Shown: positions 10,583 through 21,227 of the stretch, one piece after another
Position numbering within the stretch: position 1 is the first letter of the stretch
Layout of the letters: the number at the start of each line of letters is the position of its first letter
Origin: Chloranthus sessilifolius
Lineage: Eukaryota; Streptophyta; Magnoliopsida; Chloranthales; Chloranthaceae
Direction of reading: 5' to 3'
Length of the DNA stretch: 64,000 nt
Assembly: GCA_021018995.1 (NCBI GenBank)
Contig: CM037598.1
Coordinates: 62,700,671 to 62,764,670 of the forward strand
Program-made: the position numbers and the translations under genes
The notes under the pieces: generated by a model
Told to the model about the DNA's origin: nothing
The model's input: the letters and a program-made list of their open reading frames with translations, nothing else
Databases searched by the model: none

Positions 10583-12600
10583 GTATTCGATCACTAATGA
10601 TCGGATGCCAAAGACAAGAGACATCCGAGGAGGTCCAAGGCATGTTTGATGGGTCTGTCTGGTTCAAATCAATTCTCAAACATTCATGTGGATGGTGAGT
10701 GTACGTAAGCCCTCTCATTTCGGGATATCGTTCATACCTCAAAGTTAATAGTCCCCAAGCGCATTGCGACATTACTGGGCATAACTGCGATGATCATAGA
10801 AAGTGTAAGCCCGCTAGCTGGGATATAGTCCACTTCCTGAGGGAAATTATAGATTTGTGATGTTGAGTATTAATCTGAACCAGACAGCTCCATGAAATGG
10901 GATGATCGATCTATGCTTCGGGATCGACGCGAAGTACACAAAGCGAAGGCCTAAACAATGTGTCCAATCCTACGGGGTATTGCTAGCTCCATTGGATTGG
11001 CCACAGGTGCCCTTACCTAGGTAAGGCTTGGAGTTTCTGGGTGAACCCATCAACCTCGAGGTTGCTTTAGCATGATTTACCCTAGTGGAGCGAATATTGA
11101 TGTCGCAACACTTCTTGGGAATACATGCCCATTTTCAGAGTAATTTTTTTTGTGTTTTTTTGAATTTCCTTTTGTTTCGAGGCCTCTAAGCAAAGCTCAA
11201 GGACCTCTGGAAATGTTATTCTTGGTCAACTCTTTAAGTGGATAAAATGTTAGTTGATACGCTTTAAGAGTGCGTGCACTCTGCCGGGGATACGTACACC
11301 TTGGGGATAAGCATGAACCGGAGTGCCTGACTGGAGGTGCTCCTGATTCACATGAACCGGAGTGCCTTAACTCGAGACAAAGCTAAAAAGGATCAGGCTA
11401 GGACCAAACATTCATCGAAAGAGGTGGTTAATTCTAGCCTCCGTCCCTAATGAAATCACATCTTACTAACTATGCACAGACAGACACCCATTAGGGGTGC
11501 TAAGTAGCAAATAGGCGCGAACGGAAGCCTCGACCCTAAGGTATAATTTACGAGGACAAATGAACATCCTTCCGATTCCCAGACGCAAGTGTGTACATTC
11601 AACAGGGGCACCGTGCCTATACAGGTTTTAAGCCTGTGTAAAAGAAAATAAAAGGGAATGGGCCCTTCGGTCTGTATGTTTGCACATAGTTTGGTTGGTT
11701 GTAATTTCATTTTTGACGGGTCAGTTTCGACTGACAATAGACTTTTCGAATGGTCTGAAGTCGGGTGCACTCTTGGTCAACATAGATCCGAAGGTGGATG
11801 ATCAGAGCCGAAGCTTGGAAGGTGGGGTCAACATACTCAGGATTTTTACTTCATAACAAAAGGTTGTTATTTCCTCTCTTTCTTTTTCTTTTTCCCCTTT
11901 TTTTTTGCACATGTCAGTTCGAGACTTTGAGCATGATCAAACTCTCTTTATTTTTGCATGTATCCTTAGGTAGATCAACCTGCCATATTGATATACCTTA
12001 AGGACGTGTGCATTCCGATGGTAGGTCCTTGGGTTTCCGGCCGGATCAGGTCTCGACCTCTGATGGGGAAGATCTTGGGCTAGGTGTACGTTCTCAGGAG
12101 CGACCGTTGATTGATGAGTTCATTTGCCTGCCGAGTCAGGCTCTGACTCCTGGGGAACGTTTTTAGGGAACAGTGACCGGAGATGGGTAAAATTATTTGC
12201 CTGCCAGGTTAGGTATGGGGTGCCCCTGTGTAAAGCAGGGTTCGAGAGTTTTCGGGTGAACCCGATCATTCTGAATTGATTTAACACGGTTCTCGGAGTG
12301 ACACAAATAGTCATTGCGACGCTCTTTTGAGAACTAGTGTGGTTTTTCAGCATTTTCTTTTTCTCCTTTTTGATTTTATGGATTTATGGAGCACTCAACG
12401 GGTGCTTACGGATCTAGATCTGTTTATTATAACACGGTCCCTTTTGGCCAATCGAAGAGAGCTCGAAGGGCTGTTTGGGAATGCATGCACCATTGCTTGA
12501 TGGTACGTGGGATTCTAAGAGGGACTGGACCTTGGTCCATAGCATAGGGGGTCCGTCGGGCCTTAAAGCCAAAGAAAATGGCCGAGCAGTTTTAAAACTG
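10583..12600 (-). other. 3' non-coding region of O with a diverged internal duplication
   Basis: No coding domain is recognised. Two diverged blocks about 1.2 kb apart (about 11010-11160 and 12180-12360) share an order of phrases: a 'gggtgaaccc' box, a 'ttta(g/a)ca' box, then 'gcgac...ctt...gggaa/gagaa' and a T-rich tail. A short phrase, 'catgaaccggagtgcc', is also repeated at about 11311 and 11350. The function is unknown. Confidence 0.45.
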
Positions 12601-12613
12601 CCACTTTTGGTCG

Positions 12614-12682
12614 GGCGTATGTAATATATACGCCTGACCGAAATGCAACAAAAAATGGCTGGGCGTATATATTATATACGCC
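12614..12682. repeat. O-type palindromes between 3' LTR and the antisense PMD gene
   Basis: Two near-perfect copies of GCGTATATATTATATACGC with flanking G and C lie at 12614-12634 and 12662-12682, centres 48 bp apart. They lie about 1.1 kb upstream of the antisense ORF at 13744. Confidence 0.85.
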
Positions 12683-12939
12683 TGACCAAAATTGGCAGTT
12701 TTTAAAACTGTCCAAGCCTAAGCACAAAAGGGGCCCCCTTTCTTTCAAACTCTATCTTCTTCCCTCCTACTTTATCAAGTTCGGGACAGCCCCTTAGGGT
12801 TTTGGCATTTGATTTTTTCTTGAGTTCTAATACCAGGGGTTGCCTGTGTGGATCAAGAGACGTTTATCCTCCGCCGATTTTGGATTTATTTCTTCTCCCA
12901 TTGAAGGTAATCAATCTTTCCTTTGAATTTTGATAATGT

Positions 12940-13690
12940 TGTGTTGTTTTTTTTCTGTTTTTTTTTTTTTTTTGGGATGTTCCTTCTTCCTTTTTGTTGT
13001 TTGTTTTTTTGTATGATGCTTTCTTTTTTTTTGTTATTTTCTATTATGTGATGCTTCGTTTTTTGTTTTTTATTGTATATGTGATGCTCTTCCTTTTTTT
13101 GTTATTGTTTTTGTATATGTGATGCCCCCCTTTTTTTGTTATTTTCTATTATGTGATGCTTCCCCTTTTTTGTTTTTTTTTGTACATGATGCTTCTTTTT
13201 TGCTGTTTTTTTTTTGTATATGTGATGCACTCCTCTCTTTTTTTGTATATGTGATGCTCTTCCTTTTTTTGTTATTTTTTTTTTGTATATGTGATGCTCT
13301 TCCTTTTTTTGTTGTGTTTTTTTTGTTTATGTGATGCCCCCTTTTTTTGTTGTTTTTTTTTTTTTTTTATGATTACATATGTGATGCTCCCCCTTTTTTG
13401 TTGTTGTTTTTTTTTTTTTTTTTTATGATGGATTAGTGCACATATGTTATTGTTATTTTTTTTATGCATTTTTTCTTACTTTTCTCTTTCTATCTTTTGG
13501 TTTGGAATGCTTGATGTTCTTCCTTTTTGTAGTGCATTTTTCTCTCTTTTTTTTTTTTTTCAGGTATATGTGGTTCTTTAGGCTTATGCTCCCCTCTCTT
13601 TTTTTCATTTCTCTCATTACTCATCACCATTCATTTTTCATTCATTTTTTGATGATGGATTAGTGCATTTTTTTTTGTTATTCTCTTTCT
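12940..13690 (+). repeat. T-rich minisatellite upstream of the PMD gene
   Basis: About a dozen imperfect units contain 'tatgtgatgctcttcc' followed by long T runs, with variable unit length (about 40 to 65 bp). The block is a pyrimidine-rich leader or promoter-proximal region directly before the + strand PMD gene. Phe-rich ORFs inside it are low-complexity artefacts. Confidence 0.7.
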
Positions 13691-13743
13691 CCTCTTTTGT
13701 TTTTAGCAGCCCCTTCTTATACTGATGTGCTCCATATTTTCAG

Positions 13744-16099
13744 ATGTCCGGTGATGAAGGGCAGGTTCCACAGGAGGGGCCCGAGATGGCCTTTGGTCCT
13801 CACGGGGAACAGTTCATTGTTTCATAGCGCTCATCTCAACCTTGGTACGAAATGCAAGGTGAAGCCGCTTGTATTGGCCTCCTGCATTGTCATCATACCC
13901 ATATGTCCAACTTTGGGATCTCTGGCTAGGTAAACAGACGAGCCCCTTTTTGTTTTGTTTTCCTTTGATGCCTTCATTATACCACCTTCCTCCTATTTCA
14001 CTGATGCCTTTTGTTTGCAGCCCCTACCACACATTATGTTCCGAGGTGGTTGGTTTGACCTTCAGCACCTCATACTTTATCTTCCCCAGGTGGTGAAGGA
14101 CCTGCTCGCCCAAGCTGGTTTTGGGGACTTCATTTCATGCCCCGCTGTGAGGGCTGACACGGCCTATCTGAAGGCCCTGATAGAGCGCTTCTGCCCCGAG
14201 ACCATGACATTTCACATGGCCCTGGCTGAGATGACCCTCACGCCCGCAGATTGGTCCATGATTACCGGGGTTCATGTTGGAGGGGTGCCAGTGATACCTG
14301 CCCGTACGCCTGATAGGGAGGAGGTGATTCTGCTGATAGGGGCCTACCCGTCCTCTGGGAACATTTGTGGTTCCGAGGTTAAGTTATCTTGGCTGGTTGG
14401 TTTGTTTGAGCCTCACTAGTTAGTGGACCTGGGCCAACCTGATGCGGCCATTTACCTCGAGCCAAAGCGTGCACTGATGCTGGCCATTATTTCTCTGCTG
14501 TTCCTCCTTGGCAAGACTCTCCTTTCAAACACCAGTGGAGGGCGGGTCTCGTTGTCCCTACTCAGTCTTATGATAAATTGGGACACCGTACATCGGTTCG
14601 ATTGGGGAGGTGCTGGCTACGCGGTGCTCATGTCTAGCTTGGTGCGAGCCGTTCTTGGGGACTCCAGTTCCTTTATGGGCTTCTGGCCCGCTCTTGAGGT
14701 AATTTATCCTTTGGTCTCAATTCATTCCCCCCTTCTTTTTTTTACATATTTGTTTTTATCTACTTGCTTTCTCAAGTGTGGGGGTATCTGCATTTCCAAC
14801 CTGGTCACCCTCTACTTCTCTCCGAAGTTCCCACATTCCCCCTTATGAGCAATTGGCATGCAAACTGCCGCCGGGACGTGGGTATGAAGCACTTGGAGTT
14901 AGGGTTGCGCCCTCAGTTTGATTTGCTGATCCCAGAGCAGGTATAACACTTTCTCTCTTCGCAAATTTGACAGCTCTTTTATGTTGTGGGTTCTGACCAA
15001 ATGTATAAATCCCTTCTCTTTTGTTGAGCAGGTCATCTTTGATCCCTACGTTGGATCCCCCTTCTGGAACCTGGCTGCAGTGGCCCCCTCTCGCCTTTTG
15101 TTAGATCGGCTCATTGTTTTCTTCTATGGGTCCTGGGCTAGGGCCTATTACTTAGGAGAGAGGGTGGTTCATCGGTATCGACCTCTCTTTGCCGTGCCCC
15201 AAGCTCTTCCACCCCGAGGGTTCTATCGAAATGCTTACAGCTCGCTTTCTCCACCACGGGGTTCCCATTGATGACCTTCTCTTTCTTGGTGGATATCAGA
15301 TGTGGTATGAGTCTCTGTCCTATCAATCCCTGCTGCCCCAATTTGTGCCTGGTGCCAACTTTTTGGCTTTGGGTGGTCCGCGATCCCAGATAATGTTCTT
15401 TCCACTTTCTATTAGCAGCCTTCCATATGATTACCTTAATTACCCTGCTTTTGAATAAAGATTGTTTCTCTCTATAGTTTGGACAGGATGATGATTCAGA
15501 TGAGGGGGATGAGGCAGCTATTCCTGGTGAGGCTACTGGTGCAGGACCTTCCAACCCTTCTCGTGTTGGTGCTTCCGGCCGTTCGCCGACTGAGGTCCAG
15601 GGAACCTTTAAGCGCTTGGATGATGCCTTTCTGTCACGTATGTGGGCCGATGTGGCTGAGAAGGCCCGCATATCTGCTAAAGCTATTCGGATTCCGCCCC
15701 CTGAGCTGATCCCTGGGGTAATCTATCCCTTGTTACCTTGCTCTTCTGTTTTCTTGGATTATGCCGATGGCCTGTGTGATTGATACCTCTCTCTTTATCT
15801 TTTTGCTGCAGGATTATGAGTCGGCTGTAAACCAAGCCGAATATTACCGTAACATTGCCGGTCTTAGGGAGGTTGAGGTGGTGAGTGAATGTTGACTGTA
15901 TCTAGTCATCCTCATATTTACTTTCTGCTTGTTTCCCCAACTGATGGCCCTTCGTGTACTTGTGCAGCGTGCTCGTGAAAAGGAGTCGTGCTCTCTGCTT
16001 GGCCGCATCTCTCAGGCATGGACCCGGGTGGGGGAGACCCGTACCTTTCAAAGCGCGACCCGACGCTGGAAGAAGTCAAAGGGGGCTGCCCAGGATTAG
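13744..16099 (+). pseudogene. Antisense gene 1 of O: plant mobile domain (PMD) protein, multi-exon, degenerate
   Basis: A spliced gene runs opposite to O's gag-pol. Likely exons, from GT/AG sites and continuing homology: 13744-13929, 14021-14698, about 14776-14940, 15032-15457, 15478-15717, 15812-15880 and 15968-16099. Exon 2 carries PMD-type features: 'FRGGWFDLQHLILYLP', 'MTFHMALAEMTLTPADWSMITG', and later 'RVSLSLLSLMINWDTVHRFDWGGAGYAVL' split by divergence. Exon 4 has 'YYLGERVVHRYR' and 'LLFLGGYQMWYESL'. The last exons are acidic and then basic/coiled-coil-like. PMD is a transposon-derived domain shared with plant MAIN-like proteins. In-frame stops in exons 1 and 2 and a frameshift in exon 4 show decay. 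The acceptor at about 14776 looks mutated. Confidence 0.75.
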
Positions 16100-16500
16100 T
16101 TCCTTTTCTGAAAATTTGAAACAATAAAATAGTTTAGATTTTGGAATATTGGGGAATATGTAACAATTTTCTTTTGATTTTTTTTTGGATGGTATCACAA
16201 CTTTTGAGGTTTATATGAATGCTCCGTTTATTTATTTCTCTACCTCTATGATGATGTTCTTTTTTTTAAAAAAAAATTTTCTTGCACGAGGAGGGCCAGA
16301 GCCCCCTTCCAATGATGGGGGGAAGCTCGTGTGTGACTACCCACATATGTCCCATGGGTGCCACATCATCCATGACCGTGCCCGCCTGTGGGCTGCCCCG
16401 AGATAAAAAAGCAGGCTAAGTGAAATCCGCTCCTCTCTTTTGAAGTAAGAAAAAAGAATGGGATGACGCGAGGGAGGCTACACTTCCCTGCCCTTTTAAC
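16100..16500. other. Intergenic spacer between the two antisense genes
   Basis: An AT-rich 3' flank of the PMD gene is followed by the O-type palindromes. No coding content is recognised. Confidence 0.4.
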
Positions 16501-16502
16501 TG

Positions 16503-16665
16503 GGCGTATATATTATATACGCCAGGCAAAAATTTTGAAAATTTGCCCTCGCATATATAATAGATACACCTGGCAAAAAAACTGCCATGTTGCACTGGCG
16601 TATATAATATATACACCTGCCAAATAAATTTAGAATTTTAGCTTGGCGTATATATTATATACTCC
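16503..16665. repeat. O-type palindromes upstream of the DUF7745-like gene
   Basis: There are four copies, at 16503-16523, 16550-16570, 16597-16617 and 16645-16665. Centres are at 16513, 16560, 16607 and 16655, spaced 47, 47 and 48 bp. The 26-bp intervals share little sequence. The array sits about 180 bp before the ATG at 16846. Confidence 0.9.
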
Positions 16666-16845
16666 CCATATAACTGATGCTCGACAAGCTCCTTTTAACT
16701 CACGCCCAGCCCTCTTTGCCTCACTGTTCACTCGGGCTTTGCCTTTTTGCCCCTCCTTTTCTTTCTTTTTTCTCTCTTCCCCTATTTCTTTGATAAGCGG
16801 GTCCATCGCCCTACATTGACTGAGCTTTATATAGGACATCTTTGT

Positions 16846-18362
16846 ATGTCTATGGACCCGCTTCCCGGCCCAAATTCTCATACGAGGGATGGGGTTAGTG
16901 TACTTCCCTGTTTGGACTCGGGGCCCAGTTATTTGCAAAAGTGGTGTGCTAGGTTGGCTGAGGGCGAGCTCGCTGCTCTGGATCGCCTCGGGTTATCCCG
17001 CCTTTCCTCTCTCCTTGATGTTCCTTTGTTGCCCGACCTCCTAAAGGCGGCTTTAGCGTCATGGGACCACAGGGCTCATGTCTTCAGATTTCGGTCCAGG
17101 GAGCTCACCCCAACCTTGGAGGAGCTAGCCTCTATCACCAGCTTGATGATGCATTGGAGGCATGCCAAAGTGGTGCCCAAACCGGGGTATGCAAAGGCGG
17201 TCTATGCGGTTCTTGGTTTGAAAAAGGGTTGGTATGAGAAGGGCTTCGCTGGCGGACACACTAGGTTCTCAATGAAATTCTTGAGAGAACTTTTTGGTGA
17301 CTCGAGTCTCCGAAAGTTGCCTGCTTGAGATCCTTTCAATGTGAAGGCCTTTGCCCTTTATTTGCTATCGAAAGTTCTCTTCTTTACTGGGGGCGAGACA
17401 TTTTCCCTCGGATTATGCGATGTTTTGACCGAATTGAAGGGAGGCCGCTCATTGGTGCACCTAGTCTTGGCTGAGATGTATCGAGGCTTGGATGCCTCGG
17501 CCTCGGGCCGGGTTGGGATTCTTCGCGGGAGTCCACTCCTCATTCCGATTTGGCTAGGAGAGCATTTGGCTATCATGGGGCCTGTACCGTGCTTCTGCTT
17601 GGTAAGAGGGGATGTGGCCCGGGGCTTTCTGACACGCTACTCGAGGCTGCCCCATGGGAGCATTGAAGAACTGAGCTTGTGGCTATCTGATGTGGAGCTG
17701 ATCTGGCAGCTTCCCTGGTTGGACGACACTTTTTCGATTGTACGCTCTCGGGATTGTGAGGGTATCACACTTTTGGGGTAGAATAGTAGTACCTACTATT
17801 TCCCATCTCGGGTGCTTCGTCAATTCGAATATACCCAACACGTGCCGTGCACTGTGAGGCCACCCTTTTGTTCCCTGATATTCTCTCAAGGTTCTCTTTG
17901 TGACCTAGATCGCATAGCAGCACTCTGGGAGACCCGCCAATCGGCACACATGTGTAGCTTGGTTCAGGGGGGCTTCCTCTCTTTTGATTACGTGGTTTGG
18001 CTGGCATCTGAGAGCTTACCTGCCCCTAACCCGATTTCGGTAGATGCGATAGAGACGGGCCCTGGCCATAGAAGGAAACGGTGCTCCGGACTAGAATTGA
18101 GTCTCTTTTTGCAGAGAAGCTGGCTTTGACTGAGGCTTTGGGGAAGGAGAGGGCCAGAGCCAAAATGGCGGAGGTGAGAGCTGCTACGGCCGAGAGCGAG
18201 GTTCTTCGATTGACTGGGCTCTTGACTGAGTCTCACAGTGCAGCTGACGCTTCGTGGAGGCGGCAGAAGCGTCTTCATGGTAGGTGGTTGATCGATCGAA
18301 ATGCCCGTGAGGACTCTCTTCTTGTAGAGATCAGTGCTTTAAAGCATGGTTCCTGCCCCTGA
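16846..18362 (+). pseudogene. Antisense gene 2 of O: DUF7745-like protein with coiled-coil tail
   Basis: One long frame runs from MSMDPLPGP at 16846 to about 18080 with two stops (TGA about 17326, TAG about 17779), then shifts into a frame carrying a charged, heptad-like tail to 18362. The body resembles the plant DUF7745 family: 'HRAHVFRFRSRELTPTLEELA' near residue 80, 'ALYLLSKVLFFTGGE', a 'LAEMYRGLD' helix, 'LLIPIWLGEHLAI', then 'YYFPSRVLRQFEYTQ'. The tail reads 'LTEALGKERARAKMAEVRAA' and onwards. The function of the family is unknown. A longer start at 16747 is open but Phe/Leu-rich. A TATATA at 16828 is too close to the ATG to be its TATA box. Confidence 0.7.
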
Positions 18363-19997
18363 CCTGTTCCTGCACATACGATAGATCATATACACAGAGG
18401 GGGGCTGATGCCCCTTAACAGAAATCTCCTTTTTTTTTTTATTGTTTCCTTTTTATCTGTTTTATACTTATACAGAAGGCAGAAAGTAAAAAGTGTGTCA
18501 TGTTGTTCTCTTTTTGGGATGTGACACTTCATACGTGATGCTTGTAAGGAAAGGAATGAAATCTATTATATACACATATACATATTTTTTTGTGTTCGAA
18601 TTTTCTTCCATACGTCTCGCAACGTAAAGTTTTTTTTTTTTGGAAAAGGAAAATCGAAAAAATAAATTTCTACACCGAGGAGGCTTCTTATGGGAAAGGA
18701 AAATATATTATCTTTTTGAAATTTTCTCCCTCACAGTGTGAGGCTATTCATGGGAAATCCATTATCTCTTTTTTTGAAATTTTCTCCCTCACAGTGTGAG
18801 GCTTTTTACGAGAAAGAAAAATCCATTATCTCTTTTTTTTTTTTTGATGTCGGTATTTCCAAGGCCAATCGGCGGGTCCACTTTTTGAGCATGGTCGAAC
18901 CTCGTTTTGGAGTTTCCGGTGCTTCTTTTTGAACATGGATAGGTCAGCTTCCCCGAGAATGATTGGTCTTCTGGCCTTACCTTTGGTCATGCGTCGGACG
19001 ATGCGGTAGAGACGACATGCTTGCTTAGGAACCGATCTAATTTTAACATGAGCGGCCCAACATAAAAAAGGGAAGGGGCTCAAGGAGTCCCACAAAAAAA
19101 GGTGAACCAGAACAAATACTCTCCTAATCTCTCTTCTCTTTTTTTTGACATTTTTTGCTCACAGCACCCGAGACGGGTTTTCGCCATGCCTGTCATCCCT
19201 GTTTTTACCCGCAGCGCCCTTTCGGGTTTTCACTACATCCATGGGTTCGCTTTCTTACCCCAAGTGCCTTTTTAGGTTTTCACCTGGTCCGCATGAGTTT
19301 GCTGTTTTTATCCGTGGTGCCCTTGCGGGTTTTCACCACGTCCATCTTGCTTTGAACTCAAATTAATTAATTAATTAATTTTTATTTTTTTTCTTTCTTT
19401 TTTTTTTGAACCAGAGAGCCACGGCATAGACAAAGATTCCGTCGTAACCGGCTGGATGGGGTTCTGGTGTCGTCTCACGACTCGGCTCATGTTGACTTAA
19501 CATATATTATGACTGCTTGCGAACCTACAAAGAGGGCTTCCTTCAGGGTGTAGCTTCGCCATGGGTTAGGTTAGGATTTGAAGGTATGCTGGGCCAAAAA
19601 AGTGTTTCCTTGATACGGCTTAAATTTTCTTAAAATACCTTCTTCCTTGGGGTTTTCTACTGTACATGCCCCATGATTCTTCTATACACATTTTTTTTGT
19701 TATTCTTTTTCCTCCACTTGAGACAATCTCTTTTTGAGGTTTTGCTTTTTCAATTTTTTTTGGATTTGATAGTAACTTTATGCACATGCATCTTTTCTCT
19801 CTCTTTTTTGGTATACATATATTTTTTTGGGGGGAAAGAGGTTTATTGCAAGAAAGGTCCAGGCTTAAATGGGGTAGCAAAAGATATCATCATTTTTAGG
19901 GATGCTTTCTGGCTATTGTGTTTAGAAAGATGGCATCTTTTGGGTGGTTCTTAAGCAGTCACGTATCTGTTTCATCAATACTTACCTTATCGCGATA
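18363..19997. other. Non-coding region between integrase and antisense genes, with short repeats
   Basis: Two or three tandem units of about 60 bp lie at about 18640-18840 ('ttttctccctcacagtgtgaggct'-type). A second family of about 55-bp imperfect repeats is built around 'gggttttcac' and 'gtgcccttgcggg' at about 19160-19345. A TTAATTAATTAA run lies near 19364. There is no coding domain. The two genome halves converge here, so shared terminators are possible but not visible. Confidence 0.5.
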
Positions 19998-19999
19998 GA

Positions 20000-21224
20000 C
20001 TAAGAGTAGAACCGTCGGACGTATCCAACGTTGATGGGCTTAGGAAGATGATCTCCATCTATGGTGGTGAGGAGGATGGCGTACCCCGGCAGCACTTCTC
20101 GAATGACGTATGGTCCTTCCCAGTTCGGCTTAAACTTTCCTCTTGGATCGGCATGGAGGGATGGGAAGATCTTCTTCAGCACAGTGTCTCCTACCTTTAG
20201 ATCTCGACCGTGAACACGTTTATTTTAAGCGCGTGCGATTCGCCCCTGGTATTCTTGAGTGTGACACACGGCTAGGAGTCTCTTTTCGTCCAGTAAGTTT
20301 AGCTGATCAAAGCATGATCTCTCTTTTTCTGCTTCGGGTAAGCCTGATTCCATGAGTATTCAGAGCGAGGGTACTTCAACCTCTACCGGGAGGACAGCCT
20401 ATAGGCCCAAAGTGCGAAGGGTAACTACTCACTCCAATCTCTATAAGTGACTACCATCTTCTCGAGAATGTGGATCAGAGTTTTGTTGGCCGCCTCTATG
20501 GCTCCACTCGTCTGAGGCCTATATGGGGATGATCGATGATGCTTGATCTTGTATTGCTCGCAGAAGTCTCGGATGCGCTTATTTGCAAAGTTTGTGCCGT
20601 TGTCTGTTATGATATCCTTCGGTACTCCAAATCGGCACACAATATTATTCTTGAAAAACTTCTCAACGTGAATGGCCGTGATGTTGGCATATGACGCCGC
20701 TTCTACCCACTTGGTGAAGTATTCAATGGCGACGAGGATGAACCGATGTCCGTTTGATGCTTTTGGATTAATCATTCTGACAACGTCGAGGCCCCAGGTA
20801 GTAAATGGCCAAGGAGTGGTGATGCAATGAAGATCAATGGCCGGTGCATGTATCAGACTGGAGTGTTCTTGACACTTGTAGCATTTTTAGACATGTTTGC
20901 AACAATCTGATTCCATGGTGGTCCAAAAGTATCCCTGCCGTAGGATTTTCTTAGCGAGCATGTGACCGCTAACGTGGGCTCCGCATACCCCTCATGGATT
21001 TCTTTTATAATACAGACCGCTTCACTTTCAGTGAGGCACGGGAGGAAGATGTTATTGTATGATCACTTGTAGAGGCATTCCCCGCAAATGACGTAACCTG
21101 CTGCTAAACGTTGAATGGTTCTTCGGTCTGTCTTGGATGTACCCTCTGGGAAGGTTAAGGTCTTAAGGAAATTCTTGATGTCTGAGAACCAAGGCGGCTC
21201 ATCATCAGGCTTTGTAGGTTCCTC
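20000..21224 (-). pseudogene. Integrase of O
   Basis: The minus strand carries the zinc-binding and core region: 'CYKCQEHSSLIHAPA', the first catalytic Asp in 'WGLDVV', the core phrase 'FTKWVEAASYANIT', the second Asp in 'IITDNGTNFANKRI' and the Glu in 'TSGAIEAANKTL'. The C-terminal domain is 20000-20182 with 'ADPRGKFKPNWEGPYVI', ending in 'VRRFYS' before the stop. Between 20425 and 20182 the frame is broken by several stops and shifts, and there is a stop near 21060. It has no chromodomain. It integrates the cDNA copy in intact relatives. Confidence 0.85.
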
Positions 21225-21227
21225 AAT

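Noticed and set aside
13119-13334. Phe-rich small protein
   Set aside because: A translation of the T-rich minisatellite.
16747-16845. Earlier start for the DUF7745-like protein (hydrophobic N-terminus, like a signal peptide)
   Set aside because: The segment is Phe/Leu-rich and derives from a C/T-rich leader; MSMDPLPGP at 16846 is the more likely start.
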